Part shown: in pieces, positions 7,638-16,252 of the stretch | Layout: each line of letters opens with the position of its first letter | Position numbering within the stretch: the first letter of the stretch is position 1 | DNA from: Polyangiaceae bacterium | GTDB lineage: Bacteria > Myxococcota_A > Polyangia > Polyangiales > Polyangiaceae | Assembly (NCBI GenBank): GCA_016933275.1 | Contig: JAFGBI010000133.1 | Location: 1-50,458, forward strand | Reading direction: 5' to 3' | DNA length: 50,458 nt | Notes under the pieces: model-generated | Database searches by the model: none | Told to the model about the DNA's origin: nothing | Seen by the model: only the letters and a program-made list of their open reading frames with translations | Translations under genes and position numbers: made by a program

Positions 7638-8711
7638 TCAGTCAACCTGGAGCTCGGCCGCCCGCCACCCGACGCCACCCCGATCATCGTGCAGTACGAT
7701 CCACATCCTCACCGGGCCCGACCCGCTGGGGGCGATCCATCGATTGCTCGAGTCGGCCGCGATCTCGCTCGCGGTGCGTCCGGTGCGGTCGCGCTCGAAG
7801 CTGCCGGCCGTCGCCAGCCAGGAGACGCGTAGCGCCTCCCGGGCGTTGACCAGGGCACGGCTGCCCGGATCGTAGTAGAGGTAGCCCTCGGCGCCGGTGC
7901 ACGCTTTCACCGGATCGCCGCAATCCTCCGGGCACTCCCCCGCTACCTCGGTGACGCCGCAGACGCCGTCGTCACAGGTGTCTGCGAGCGGGCACTCCTG
8001 CCAACTGACCTCCACGGAGAGGGCCTCACCGCGTTCGATCCGAACGGGGTCCCCACCTGGCTCGACCACGGTCCGCTCCCCATCGGCGCGCTCGATGGCA
8101 AGCTCGGCCACCTCGGGGTTCGTGTTCCGGTGGTAGCGGCGGCGATACTCGACGCTGTCTTCGATGGTCACCGCGCCCAGCCCACAGGCCAGGCGAACGT
8201 AGCCGATGGCCGGCGCCCCCTCGGACACCGCGGGTGACGTCAGCGTCACCGGCTGATAGTACCCACCCGAGGTGTCGGGATCGGCGGGCCTCAGCATCGG
8301 CTCGCCCGGCTCGGGTGCGGGCGGGGTCGGTCCGAAGACCTCGCACGCCTTCTGAGGAATGGTGACTGCGACCGACGGCGCGCTGCCGACGACCTCGCTG
8401 GCAGCGGCCGGCGGCGTCGCCTCGAGACAGTCCCCGGCAATGGTCCCGGGACTCGCCAGCGGCTTCCGAACGTTGCAGAGCCTCCAATCCAATACGGTGT
8501 CGTCGTCGGCGACATCCGGCGAGGCAACGAGCGCGCGCAGCGCCACCTCGGTCGAAACCGGCACCTCGGCGGGATCCGCCCGCACGGCAACGATGCGCGG
8601 GGCATCGACCTCGGAGGGGCGACCCTCGATGGAAGGCCGGCAGCCGAACATAGCCGCGCCGAGGGAGAGCACCCCCGCCAACCCAAGCCCGCCCCCCCGC
8701 CACCCTACCAT
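7638..8711 (-). CDS. Lipoprotein of unknown function
   Basis: This 357-residue lipoprotein has a short Gly-rich N-terminus, a hydrophobic stretch and a lipobox at AMFGC (Cys about residue 24). The mature part begins with a strand-rich stretch (RIVAVRADPAEVPVSTEVAL) that resembles Ig-like domains, and it has a Cys-rich central patch (LADTCDDGVCGV, GECPEDCGD) reminiscent of myxobacterial EGF-like stalks. The start codon overlaps the stop of the receptor gene upstream by 7 bp, so the two are almost certainly cotranslated. By position I infer an outer-membrane or surface partner of that receptor. No catalytic motif is visible. Confidence 0.82.
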   Translation of the reverse strand: MVGWRGGGLGLAGVLSLGAAMFGCRPSIEGRPSEVDAPRIVAVRADPAEVPVSTEVALRALVASPDVADDDTVLDWRLCNVRKPLASPGTIAGDCLEATPPAAASEVVGSAPSVAVTIPQKACEVFGPTPPAPEPGEPMLRPADPDTSGGYYQPVTLTSPAVSEGAPAIGYVRLACGLGAVTIEDSVEYRRRYHRNTNPEVAELAIERADGERTVVEPGGDPVRIERGEALSVEVSWQECPLADTCDDGVCGVTEVAGECPEDCGDPVKACTGAEGYLYYDPGSRALVNAREALRVSWLATAGSFERDRTGRTASEIAADSSNRWIAPSGSGPVRMWIVLHDDRGGVGWRAAELQVD

Positions 8712-11386
8712 GTGAGCTTCGCCCCCAACACCGGCAGGATCGGGAGCCCGGTGATGTAGCTTTGCCGCGAGTAGTCGTAGTTATACACGATCTCCTCCGG
8801 GTTTTTGTGGTTCGTGACGTTCTGGACGTCGAGGTAGATCTCCAGGTTCGAGCGATCGCTGAACTCGAACTCCTTCGCCGCCCGGACATCGAGGCTGTAA
8901 AACGGTGGGATGCGGACCGAATTGTGAAGCCCAAAGATGGGCTGGTACGCATCGAGGCGAGCGTCATAGGTGGCGCCAACCACCGGCGTCCGCGGGTACC
9001 CCGTGGAATACCGCGCGCGAGCGCCAACCTCGAAGCCATGTCCGAGGTCGTACGATCCGAGCGCCGTGACCACGAACGTCTGGTCGAAATCGAAGGGCCG
9101 CCATGCCCCGGTGCGCGGATCGACACGCTCACTCCGGACCATACTGACGCTGAGCCAACCGAAGAACCGGCCCGTCATGTCATGGCGAATGAGAAACTGC
9201 GTGCCGTAGGCACGGCCACGGCCGGTCTGCACCAGGGCCTCCGCGACCGCGGGGGCCGCTGCCGGGTTACGGACCACGAGGTCGTCCGAGTGCGAGAAGA
9301 AGCTCGTTACCTCCGCAGAAACCGGCTCCGTGAGCCGGTACGCGGCGCCCAGGACGTAGTGATTCGCCGTCCCCAGCATGAAGGTCGGATTGCCGAAGAC
9401 GGAGCTCAGGTCCTCGGCGAAGGGTGGCTGGTGGTAGATGCCGAACGCCGCCTTGGCAGCGACCCTGGAGGTCGCGTCCCAGCGGAGAGCCACGCGGGGC
9501 TCGAGCGGACCGTCCATCTGCGTCGTGCCCACGGCGGGGAGCGCGCCCTGCGGCGGCGCAATCCGGCTCGCGCGCACAACCGTGGGCTCGAAGCGGAGGC
9601 CGGGGATGAGGTGAAGGGCACCGGCGAACGCGCTGAAATCCGCTTGCACGAAGGGCGCCACGGAGGCGACCGTTGCTGACCAATCGTCGGCGTTGATTTG
9701 GTTGCTCGGCACCTGACCAAACACCCGAAGGTCCCCCTCCCGCGGGGGAGTCGTCAAGGACCCGACGCGGGACGAGTCGGACACGACCACCTCTGCGTCG
9801 AGCCCCACGCTGACCACCGCATACGGAGCCACCGGACCTTGCCACTCACTGCGGAAGCCGAAGGTGCGAGTGTCCACGGTGAGCTCGGCAGGGATGCTGC
9901 CAACACGGTTGTCGACGCGCGTGTGGTCGAGCCCGAAGTACGGAGTAGCGCGCACCACCCCACCGTCGTCGAGATCGCGCCGATAGTTCAGGTAGACCCG
10001 CTGAAACTCAGAGTGCTTCGACTCGCTCTTCACCTCGGCCGGATCGGCAGAGCTCACGCGGCGCTCGATGTCGTCCGAGCTTGCAAGCCCGCCGACCTCG
10101 GCGTACTCCCCTTCCCTGGGAACGTAGGCGAGGCGGACCTGCGCGTCCCAGTACCGGGGAATGGGTACGAACTCGCCGACGTCGCGTGAAGTGAACTGCT
10201 TCACCATCCAGTCGAGGTAGCTCTTCCGAGCAGCGACGGCGAAGCGAAACTTCTGCCCGGCATGACCACGCAAGCTCGCCGCCGAGTCGATGATGTCACT
10301 CCCGACGGTGCCGTGGTAGCCGTCCGCCTCGAGGGGCTTGTAGGTGACCGTTACCAGGCCACCGAGACCGCGTCCATAATTCGCGCCATAGCCGCCGGGC
10401 TGGAGCTCGACACTCTTGACGAGGTCGGAGTGGACCACCGAGCGGAAGCCGCCCTCGTGGTAGAGCGCGGGGACGTGGACTCCGTCGACATAGACGCGAG
10501 TGTCCTGCGACGCTGCCCCCCAAACGACGAGCGCGCCGGAGCCGACCGAGGAGCGAGCCACCCCCGGCATGTTCTCCACCACCTTCGCCACGTCGCCGCC
10601 GGTACCGGCCACCTTGGTCCCCTGTTCGGAGGAGACGGTCGTCGCGGACACGGTCTTGGTGATGCGGGGCGCGCGGACCACGAGCTCGAAGTCCGAGCCC
10701 TGTTCGATGAGGACCTCCGCCTCAGCCAGCTCGAGATCGTACTGAGCCGTGACGGTCTGCCCGGCCTCGAGGCTCTCCTCGGTCATGGTCGGCGTCAAAC
10801 TGGAGCCGCTGAGGGTCACGGCTCGCGTCCCAGGAGGCACGTCATGGAACGAGAAGCGCCCGTTGGCATCGGTAACGGTTCGGACACCGGTGTCGAGCTC
10901 GACGGTGACCCCGACGAGCGCCTCCCCCGTCCTGCGATCGCGGATCCGCCCTTCGAACCGGGCGTGGACGGGCTGCGCCGCGGGTTCGGGCGGCTTGGCC
11001 ACGAAGTCGTAGCGATAGCTCACCGTGACCCCAGCCGGGACGTCGTCGATCTCCGCCGGCTCGAAGCGAAATCGCTTCACCGCCCCCAGTGCCGCTGAGT
11101 CCCAAGGCTCACCCCGCGACTCTAGGACGCGAGCATCCACCACCGCCCCATCGGGACCGATGTCGAGCTCCAGGTTCACCGACATCGCGGCCTCCGGCAG
11201 GTCGGTCCCCGAAGGGAGGTCGGCCTCGACCATCTCGAGCAATCTCGGAGCTTTGGTCAGCCGGTGGTCGCCTGACGAGGGCGGACTCTCGGCACGAGGT
11301 GGCGCGGGCTGCGCCGCCGCGACGCGGCAGAGGCCGACCGCTGCGGCAAGGCAGAGCGAGAAGAGCCTTTCTTTCGGGAAGCTCAT
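8705..11386 (-). CDS. TonB-dependent receptor with an N-terminal TonB-C-like domain
   Basis: This is an 893-residue outer-membrane receptor. After a signal peptide (about 1-26) it carries a domain that reads like the periplasmic C-terminal domain of TonB (about 46-130: MSVNLELDIGPDGAVVDARV, DSAALGAVKRFRFEPAEI), then a carboxypeptidase-regulatory-like domain (about 140-215: GEALVGVTVELDTG, DANGRFSFHDVPPG), a plug (about 235-345: GGDVAKVVENMPGVARS, DTRVYVDGVHVPALYHEGG, GGYGANYGRGLGG) and the barrel. ATG 11386 is chosen because it forms an ATGA overlap with the tonB stop. It follows exbB-exbD-tonB directly, so it is energised by a dedicated motor. A TonB-like domain on the receptor itself is unusual in most phyla. 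Substrate unknown. Confidence 0.92.
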   Translation of the reverse strand: MSFPKERLFSLCLAAAVGLCRVAAAQPAPPRAESPPSSGDHRLTKAPRLLEMVEADLPSGTDLPEAAMSVNLELDIGPDGAVVDARVLESRGEPWDSAALGAVKRFRFEPAEIDDVPAGVTVSYRYDFVAKPPEPAAQPVHARFEGRIRDRRTGEALVGVTVELDTGVRTVTDANGRFSFHDVPPGTRAVTLSGSSLTPTMTEESLEAGQTVTAQYDLELAEAEVLIEQGSDFELVVRAPRITKTVSATTVSSEQGTKVAGTGGDVAKVVENMPGVARSSVGSGALVVWGAASQDTRVYVDGVHVPALYHEGGFRSVVHSDLVKSVELQPGGYGANYGRGLGGLVTVTYKPLEADGYHGTVGSDIIDSAASLRGHAGQKFRFAVAARKSYLDWMVKQFTSRDVGEFVPIPRYWDAQVRLAYVPREGEYAEVGGLASSDDIERRVSSADPAEVKSESKHSEFQRVYLNYRRDLDDGGVVRATPYFGLDHTRVDNRVGSIPAELTVDTRTFGFRSEWQGPVAPYAVVSVGLDAEVVVSDSSRVGSLTTPPREGDLRVFGQVPSNQINADDWSATVASVAPFVQADFSAFAGALHLIPGLRFEPTVVRASRIAPPQGALPAVGTTQMDGPLEPRVALRWDATSRVAAKAAFGIYHQPPFAEDLSSVFGNPTFMLGTANHYVLGAAYRLTEPVSAEVTSFFSHSDDLVVRNPAAAPAVAEALVQTGRGRAYGTQFLIRHDMTGRFFGWLSVSMVRSERVDPRTGAWRPFDFDQTFVVTALGSYDLGHGFEVGARARYSTGYPRTPVVGATYDARLDAYQPIFGLHNSVRIPPFYSLDVRAAKEFEFSDRSNLEIYLDVQNVTNHKNPEEIVYNYDYSRQSYITGLPILPVLGAKLTW

Positions 11387-12132
11387 GAGCCAAGGACGAA
11401 GCGCAACGAGAGAATGTACGGCGTGGCCACCGGCTTCCCGCACTGGGTCGACGGACGAAAGTGCATCTGGCGTGCAGCCCGGAGCGCCGCCTCGTCGAGA
11501 CCATACCCGAGCCCGCTCAGCACCGCGGCGTCGGTCACTCGTCCCGTCTCGTCGATCATCAGGCGAAGCCGCACCCGGCCTTCGATACCCGCCACCTTCG
11601 CCTGAACCGTGTAGTCCGCCGTGACCACCTTGTCAGGGCGCCCCTTCACCACGGGCTCGGTACACCGGCGATCCGGCGCCGCCACCAGCACCTTGGGGCG
11701 TTCGACCCGTGGGGGTGGCGCCACCGCCTTCACCGGCACCGCCGCCGGAGCGGCGCGGACGGCGATGCCACCCAGGGACGATGCGTCGAGCGCGATGCCA
11801 AGGTTGGTGAAGGCGGGCCCGTCGCTCTTGCCCTCGGTAGCCACCTCCGCCGCGACCGGTCGCGCGCCCCCCCGTGCCGGACCGCGTCGAGCCGGTCGCG
11901 GCTTGTCCTGCTGCTCGGTCTTGGGGCGCTCCGCGGCGGGCCTTGGCTTCGGAGCCTCGGTGAAGGCGATCGCCATCACTTCCTCGAGCTTCTCCTTGGG
12001 GATGAACGCGATCGCCGCCCCCATCAGGAGGTGGAAGCCCACGCTCACCATGTAGACCGCGGAGCGGCGCTTTTTTCGGCGAGGGAGGACGTTCACGGGG
12101 CCTGACTCACTGGCGTTCGACGTTGATGGCAA
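11383..12132 (-). CDS. tonB: Energy transducer TonB
   Basis: TonB spans the periplasm and transmits ExbB-ExbD energy to the receptor. This 249-residue protein has a basic N-terminus (RRKKRR), a single membrane helix (VYMVSVGFHLLMGAAIAFI), a Pro/Arg/Lys-rich periplasmic spacer (about 60-160) and the C-terminal TonB domain (about 165-249: VAGIEGRVRLRLMIDETGRV, LDEAALRAARQMHFRPST). The helix lacks the SHLS motif of enterobacterial TonB but keeps a His. The ATG at 12132 overlaps exbD by 26 bp; a GTG at 12096, just after the exbD stop, is an alternative start. The stop overlaps the receptor start (ATGA). Confidence 0.92.
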   Translation of the reverse strand: MPSTSNASESGPVNVLPRRKKRRSAVYMVSVGFHLLMGAAIAFIPKEKLEEVMAIAFTEAPKPRPAAERPKTEQQDKPRPARRGPARGGARPVAAEVATEGKSDGPAFTNLGIALDASSLGGIAVRAAPAAVPVKAVAPPPRVERPKVLVAAPDRRCTEPVVKGRPDKVVTADYTVQAKVAGIEGRVRLRLMIDETGRVTDAAVLSGLGYGLDEAALRAARQMHFRPSTQCGKPVATPYILSLRFVLGS

Positions 12133-12520
12133 ACTTGTAGATGCCCTGACTCTTGGCGACGTCCACCACGTGGATCACGTCACCGTGCAGACTCTCGCGG
12201 TCGGCGGTCACCACCAGGGTGGCCTCCTTGTTCCGCTCCGCGGCCACCCGGAAGGCATCGGCAAGTCCTCCCTCGTCGATGGGCTTCTGATCGTAGAGGT
12301 AGTCCCCATTCTTCATCACGGTGACGCTGAGCGGGGTCTGGGCAGGCTCGTCGGAATTGGCGGTCTTCGGTAGCTCGACCTTGAGCGTCTGGGACACGAT
12401 ATAGACCGCGGACACCATCATGATCACGAGCAGGACGAGCATCACATCGACCATCGGCGTGACGTTGATGCCCACGATCGGGGCGCGGCGGCTGCCGCTC
12501 ATCGAGGATGTGCCAGCCAT
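12107..12520 (-). CDS. exbD: ExbD/TolR-type biopolymer transport protein
   Basis: This is a 137-residue ExbD with the N-terminal signature GINVTPMVDVMLVLLVIMMV (membrane-embedded Asp of MVDV) and a periplasmic domain ending in LHGDVIHVVDVAKSQGIYK. It lies 15 bp after exbB and overlaps tonB, the classic exbB-exbD-tonB order. It energises the receptor at 8705-11386. It differs from both ExbD proteins at 438-1304, so the two motors are separate sets rather than a recent duplication. Confidence 0.95.
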   Translation of the reverse strand: MAGTSSMSGSRRAPIVGINVTPMVDVMLVLLVIMMVSAVYIVSQTLKVELPKTANSDEPAQTPLSVTVMKNGDYLYDQKPIDEGGLADAFRVAAERNKEATLVVTADRESLHGDVIHVVDVAKSQGIYKFAINVERQ

Positions 12521-12535
12521 CGGTGATACCTCCGT

Positions 12536-13273
12536 TCATTCGGCGGGCTCGGCGGCAAACGCCTCGCGATCGTTCACCGGGGCAGCGGGCGCGGGTGTCG
12601 CCGCGTCGGCCGGATCGCAGTCCGGCTGCCAATCCGGGTTGTCACGCTTCGCCTTCATCACGGCGGTGATCTTCTTGGTCAGCGACGTGACGTTCCCTTC
12701 GATGAACCCGATGCGACCCTGGATGATGTTGTACGCGACGACCGCGGGGATGGCGACGAAGAGCCCCACGCCGGTCGCCACCAGCGCCTCCGCGATGCCA
12801 CTCATGACGTTACCCATATTCCCAGCACCCTGGGTCTTGCCGAGCTGCTGGAACGCGATCACGACGCCGATCACGGTGCCAAAGAGCCCGATGAACGGGG
12901 CGTTGTTGCCGAGGGTGCCGAGAAGGTTCGAGCTCCGCTCGAGCTCCTGCCGCGTCTTGATGAACTCGGCCTCGACGGCGTCGTTGAAGGCCGCTGGACC
13001 ACCGTCGAAATAGCGCATGGCGGGGAGCACCACGCTCGCCTCGAAGGAGCGCTTCGCCTTCGACTTGAGATAGGCGACGCTCGAGGCAAACTGGTCTTGC
13101 TCGACCAGCCTGACGACCGCTTCGGTGATCTCATCGGGATCCTGGTTCCGACGAACGAAGAACCAGAACCGTTCGAGCATCGCGCCGATCGAGAAGACGC
13201 TCAGCGCGAGCATGAGGTACATGACCCATTCCGAACCCAGGAGGGCTACTTGGAGCAGTTTCTCTACTATCAT
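12536..13273 (-). CDS. exbB: ExbB/MotA/TolQ-family proton channel protein
   Basis: This 245-residue inner-membrane channel subunit is complete. An N-terminal helix (WVMYLMLALSVFSIGAMLERF) is followed by a long cytoplasmic helical segment. Two closing helices carry the family signature NNAPFIGLFGTVIGVVIAF and ATGVGLFVAIPAVVAYNII. It heads the exbB-exbD-tonB-receptor run and follows a lipoprotein gene by 15 bp. The C-terminus is an Ala/Pro-rich tail. Confidence 0.95.
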   Translation of the reverse strand: MIVEKLLQVALLGSEWVMYLMLALSVFSIGAMLERFWFFVRRNQDPDEITEAVVRLVEQDQFASSVAYLKSKAKRSFEASVVLPAMRYFDGGPAAFNDAVEAEFIKTRQELERSSNLLGTLGNNAPFIGLFGTVIGVVIAFQQLGKTQGAGNMGNVMSGIAEALVATGVGLFVAIPAVVAYNIIQGRIGFIEGNVTSLTKKITAVMKAKRDNPDWQPDCDPADAATPAPAAPVNDREAFAAEPAE

Positions 13274-13288
13274 GGTCGACCTCGCAAA

Positions 13289-14266
13289 CTAGAACTCTGA
13301 CTCGAAGAGGAACAGGCCGCGGCTCTCACCGCCCGTCGCCTGGGTGGCGAGCAGGATCCCCGCGCGTTCAGCGACCTTCACGAGCTCGCGCTCGTCTTCC
13401 CCGCTTTCGCGAGCGACCCACACGGAAGCCTCGAAGCGGACGCTGTCCTTGCCGCACGCGTCGAACAGGTTCGCGTAAACCCCATACGTACCGCTCGGAT
13501 AGCTGGGAAAGACGAGGTTTTCAAAGCGGATGTCGTCGATCCAGCACCCGCCGTTAGAGTCCCGATCGATCCCGCCGGCGTCCTCGAGGAGGTTGCCATC
13601 GTCGTCAGGGGGGACGACAAGCGGGCGCTTGGGCGTGACGACGCGCCCCGCCGGAGTGATGATCTCGAGATCGAGGTCCACACCGGTGTCCCAGGTGAGG
13701 CTGATGACCGCAGGCGGCGGATCGATGGTTGGCTCGCAAGCGTTGAGGAAGTCTGGAACTCGCCCGGTGATGCAGAGGGATCGGACGGACCGCACGCCCG
13801 CATGACCGGCAGCGTCGAACGCGACCACCTCGAGGTCTGCGTATCCCGTGGGAATGGCGCGATCGAAATCGGCAACGGCCCCCCACACGAGTTGATTCGT
13901 CTGCGGGTCGAGGGTGGTGCCCGGAACGATCCAGTAGCCCGATCCGTAGTCCTTCAGGCGCATGCCGAGCGATACGGCGCTCTCGTTCACGCGCCCAGAG
14001 AACTTCTTCCCAGTCTGGCCCTGGAACACCACGATGTTCGCGGTATCGAAGGCCGCGAGCGCTGGCTCCTCGTCAACCTCCGCACCCGCCGTCTCCGCGC
14101 CGGCTCCACCGGAGGCGGCGTCCTCGCCAGGGAGCGACCCTGGAAAGAATTGGGCATCGCGGACCCTGAACGGCTCTCCCGCTCCCGTTTCAGTTCGAGA
14201 GTAGCACGCAGTCACCAGCAGACCGGCGGCGAGCAGCGTGCCTGGCCCTGGGACGCGCGAGGTCAC
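13289..14266 (-). CDS. Lipoprotein with DUF2135/YfaP-like beta-sandwich region
   Basis: This 325-residue lipoprotein starts at a GTG that overlaps the porin stop (GTGA). Its lipobox is LLVTAC. After a low-complexity tether (about 30-70) comes a beta-rich region. A stretch at about 190-290 (ISLTWDTGVDLDLEIITPAG, then GGCWIDDIRFENLVF and PSGTYGVYANLFDACG) looks like the DUF2135/YfaP-type sandwich seen in secreted or outer-membrane-associated proteins. It sits between the porin and exbB with almost no spacing, so it probably serves the same uptake machine, perhaps as an adaptor in the outer membrane. That role is inferred from position. Confidence 0.82.
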   Translation of the reverse strand: MTSRVPGPGTLLAAGLLVTACYSRTETGAGEPFRVRDAQFFPGSLPGEDAASGGAGAETAGAEVDEEPALAAFDTANIVVFQGQTGKKFSGRVNESAVSLGMRLKDYGSGYWIVPGTTLDPQTNQLVWGAVADFDRAIPTGYADLEVVAFDAAGHAGVRSVRSLCITGRVPDFLNACEPTIDPPPAVISLTWDTGVDLDLEIITPAGRVVTPKRPLVVPPDDDGNLLEDAGGIDRDSNGGCWIDDIRFENLVFPSYPSGTYGVYANLFDACGKDSVRFEASVWVARESGEDERELVKVAERAGILLATQATGGESRGLFLFESEF

Positions 14267-15927
14267 AGGTTCACCTGCAGGCGAAGGATCCAGAAATCGT
14301 TCTTCAGGTCCGTGGGGACACCGGTGGTCGTCCGCGCGAGGTGGTCGCGCACGAAGCTATACTGGAAGAGCAACCGCGCGTAGTCACCGATCAGGACGCC
14401 GGCCAGCGGAGCGGCGGTGCTCACCGTCACGTCGTACGGGAGCAGTCTCCCCCGGCGCGCCTCGAGGAGATCGGAGTTCGGATCGTACCAATCGTAGCGA
14501 AACCCAACCACGGCGTAGCCCAGGATCTCTTGGGTCAGTCCCGCCGTCCACGCGAGCTCGTGGAAGTCCGAGCCGACGAGGACGGGATCGGCGACGTAGA
14601 GGCCACGGTCGAGGTTGTTCGCGACCGTGAACTCACCCTGAACCGTCGTCCTACCAATGGGCGAGCCAAGATGCACGGTCGCGTCCGCGCCGATGGCCCA
14701 GCGCTCGAACGATGACGAGGCCAGGGAAGCCGCCGCGGGGTTGCCCACGAGCTCGCCGAGGTTGGTGATCGCGCCGTCTTCGTTGAGGTCACGCCAGCCG
14801 ACGAGGTTCTTGGTGGCTTCGCTTCCCGGGGAGAACCCCTTGCCCCGGAGGTACGAGATCCCGGCGGCGAGATCCGTGGACGGGCTGAACGGAGTGTCCA
14901 CACCGACGCGTAGCAGCAGATCCTTGGCGCGATTGGGATCGCGGAGCTGGTACCCGGACTTCTCCCCCTTCGGCTCGCCGTTGACGAACGCGGCGGCGTA
15001 ACGAAAGACGCTGAATCCACCGGCGAGGCGACCGCCCGCGTCGATCTCGGAAGGAAAGAGCGCGCGAGCTCCGGTCGTGCGCTCCATGAACCAGCGCGTC
15101 CCGGACGACTCCGGCTGCTGGTACCCAAAGGGAACCTTCAACACACCGAGCGTCAACTCCGCGTATGGCACCTTGGCGTCCTCGGCAGCATAGAACACGG
15201 AACCCTCGGCGCGCTGGATGCTCATCGCCGGACCATTCGTGGTGTTGCCATCGAGCTCGACCAGCGCGGCTGCGTATTGCCACCGACGACCGAACTCGAC
15301 CCGAGCTCGCGGCACGAGGAACCGATCCTGATTCCAAGGTGCGCCACCCTGCTGAAGCTCGTTGGAGGAGTCCTGATGGACCTCGAACTGCCCCTGGACA
15401 TACCCACGCAGGGTCAAACCCTGGAGGAAACGGCTGACGGCGGCGGCGCCGGGATCGGCGGCCGCCGGTGGGGGAACCGCCAGTGGGGGCAAATCCAACG
15501 GTGCCTCCTCCACCGGCGTCGCGGGTGCCGCGGCGAGGGACGTCGAGCCCGTCGCCGCCGGCCGCCGGGCTTTGGGGTCCGACGACCCCGACGGCGGCGC
15601 GGGCGCGGCGCTCGCGGCCGGGGCGACGCTCGCGGCCGGGGCGACGCTCGCGTCAGCCGGCACCGGCGCGGCAGCCCCCGGCGCGGCAGCCCCCGGCGCG
15701 GCAGCTGGAGTCTCGGGCCCAGCGGCGGGGATCTCCGCGTCCACGGCTTCGTCCGTCACCGATGGTTGAGCCATGGCCCTGCCGCCCGAAAGGAGGATGG
15801 CCAGCACCAGATGACTGGCACCCAGGCGAACGGACGATTGGCGCGCCGGAATGGAAACGAGGCAGAGCGGCATCGGGACGGAAGAGGGCGGCTGGAAACG
15901 AAGGGATCGAGCGTTTGCGGCACACAT
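14263..15927 (-). CDS. Phosphate-selective-type porin (OprO/OprP-like)
   Basis: This is an outer-membrane beta-barrel of up to 554 residues. The signal sequence ends near GGRAMA, then comes a long Ala/Pro-rich low-complexity segment (about 60-145) and a barrel from about 165 with OprO/P-type phrases: LTLRGYVQGQFEVH, RARVEFGRRWQYAAALVEL, YAELTLGVLKVPFGYQ, ERTTGARALFPSEIDAG, RLAGGFSVFRYAAAFVNGE and the final FWILRLQVNL strand. Such porins pass phosphate or polyphosphate and related anions. The first in-frame ATG is at 15927 and another is at 15873; neither has a clear ribosome site. The gene heads a seven-gene run down to 7638. Anion specificity is family-based inference, because Lys/Arg constriction residues cannot be assigned by eye. 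Confidence 0.82.
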   Translation of the reverse strand: MCAANARSLRFQPPSSVPMPLCLVSIPARQSSVRLGASHLVLAILLSGGRAMAQPSVTDEAVDAEIPAAGPETPAAAPGAAAPGAAAPVPADASVAPAASVAPAASAAPAPPSGSSDPKARRPAATGSTSLAAAPATPVEEAPLDLPPLAVPPPAAADPGAAAVSRFLQGLTLRGYVQGQFEVHQDSSNELQQGGAPWNQDRFLVPRARVEFGRRWQYAAALVELDGNTTNGPAMSIQRAEGSVFYAAEDAKVPYAELTLGVLKVPFGYQQPESSGTRWFMERTTGARALFPSEIDAGGRLAGGFSVFRYAAAFVNGEPKGEKSGYQLRDPNRAKDLLLRVGVDTPFSPSTDLAAGISYLRGKGFSPGSEATKNLVGWRDLNEDGAITNLGELVGNPAAASLASSSFERWAIGADATVHLGSPIGRTTVQGEFTVANNLDRGLYVADPVLVGSDFHELAWTAGLTQEILGYAVVGFRYDWYDPNSDLLEARRGRLLPYDVTVSTAAPLAGVLIGDYARLLFQYSFVRDHLARTTTGVPTDLKNDFWILRLQVNL

Positions 15928-15938
15928 CTAATGACTAA

Positions 15939-15978
15939 CTGTCACATTCACGGTAGACATCGCCGACGTTCTGTCACC
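15939..15978 (+). promoter_or_regulatory. Repeated CTGTCAC motif upstream of the porin
   Basis: CTGTCAC occurs at 15939-15945 and 15971-15977, 32 bp apart, in a relatively AT-rich patch inside the 325-bp gap (15928-16252) between the porin and the next lipoprotein gene. The heptamer resembles Pho-box half-sites, but the spacing is not the usual 11 bp and the orientation is opposite to the porin. No other feature was found in this gap. Confidence 0.25.
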
Positions 15979-16252
15979 AAACGGAGCCAGTTGCAGGCGC
16001 GGCGCGCGACCCAGTGGATCGCACGCCGCTCCAACGCCGTGACGGGATGGTCGTATACGGTCACGCCCCAAGCGCCCCGGCCGAAAGCCGGCTCGCTGGA
16101 GAGGCGCAACGAGCACCGGAGCGCAGGAGCAACCCCCACGCTCTCCCCAACGCGCCCAGGCCCGCGTTGGGTCCCGGAGCGCGGGGCCCCTCCAGCAAAG
16201 CGGAGCTCGGCCGGTCGTTTCAGGTCAGGACTCCGTGAACGGATACGACTGG

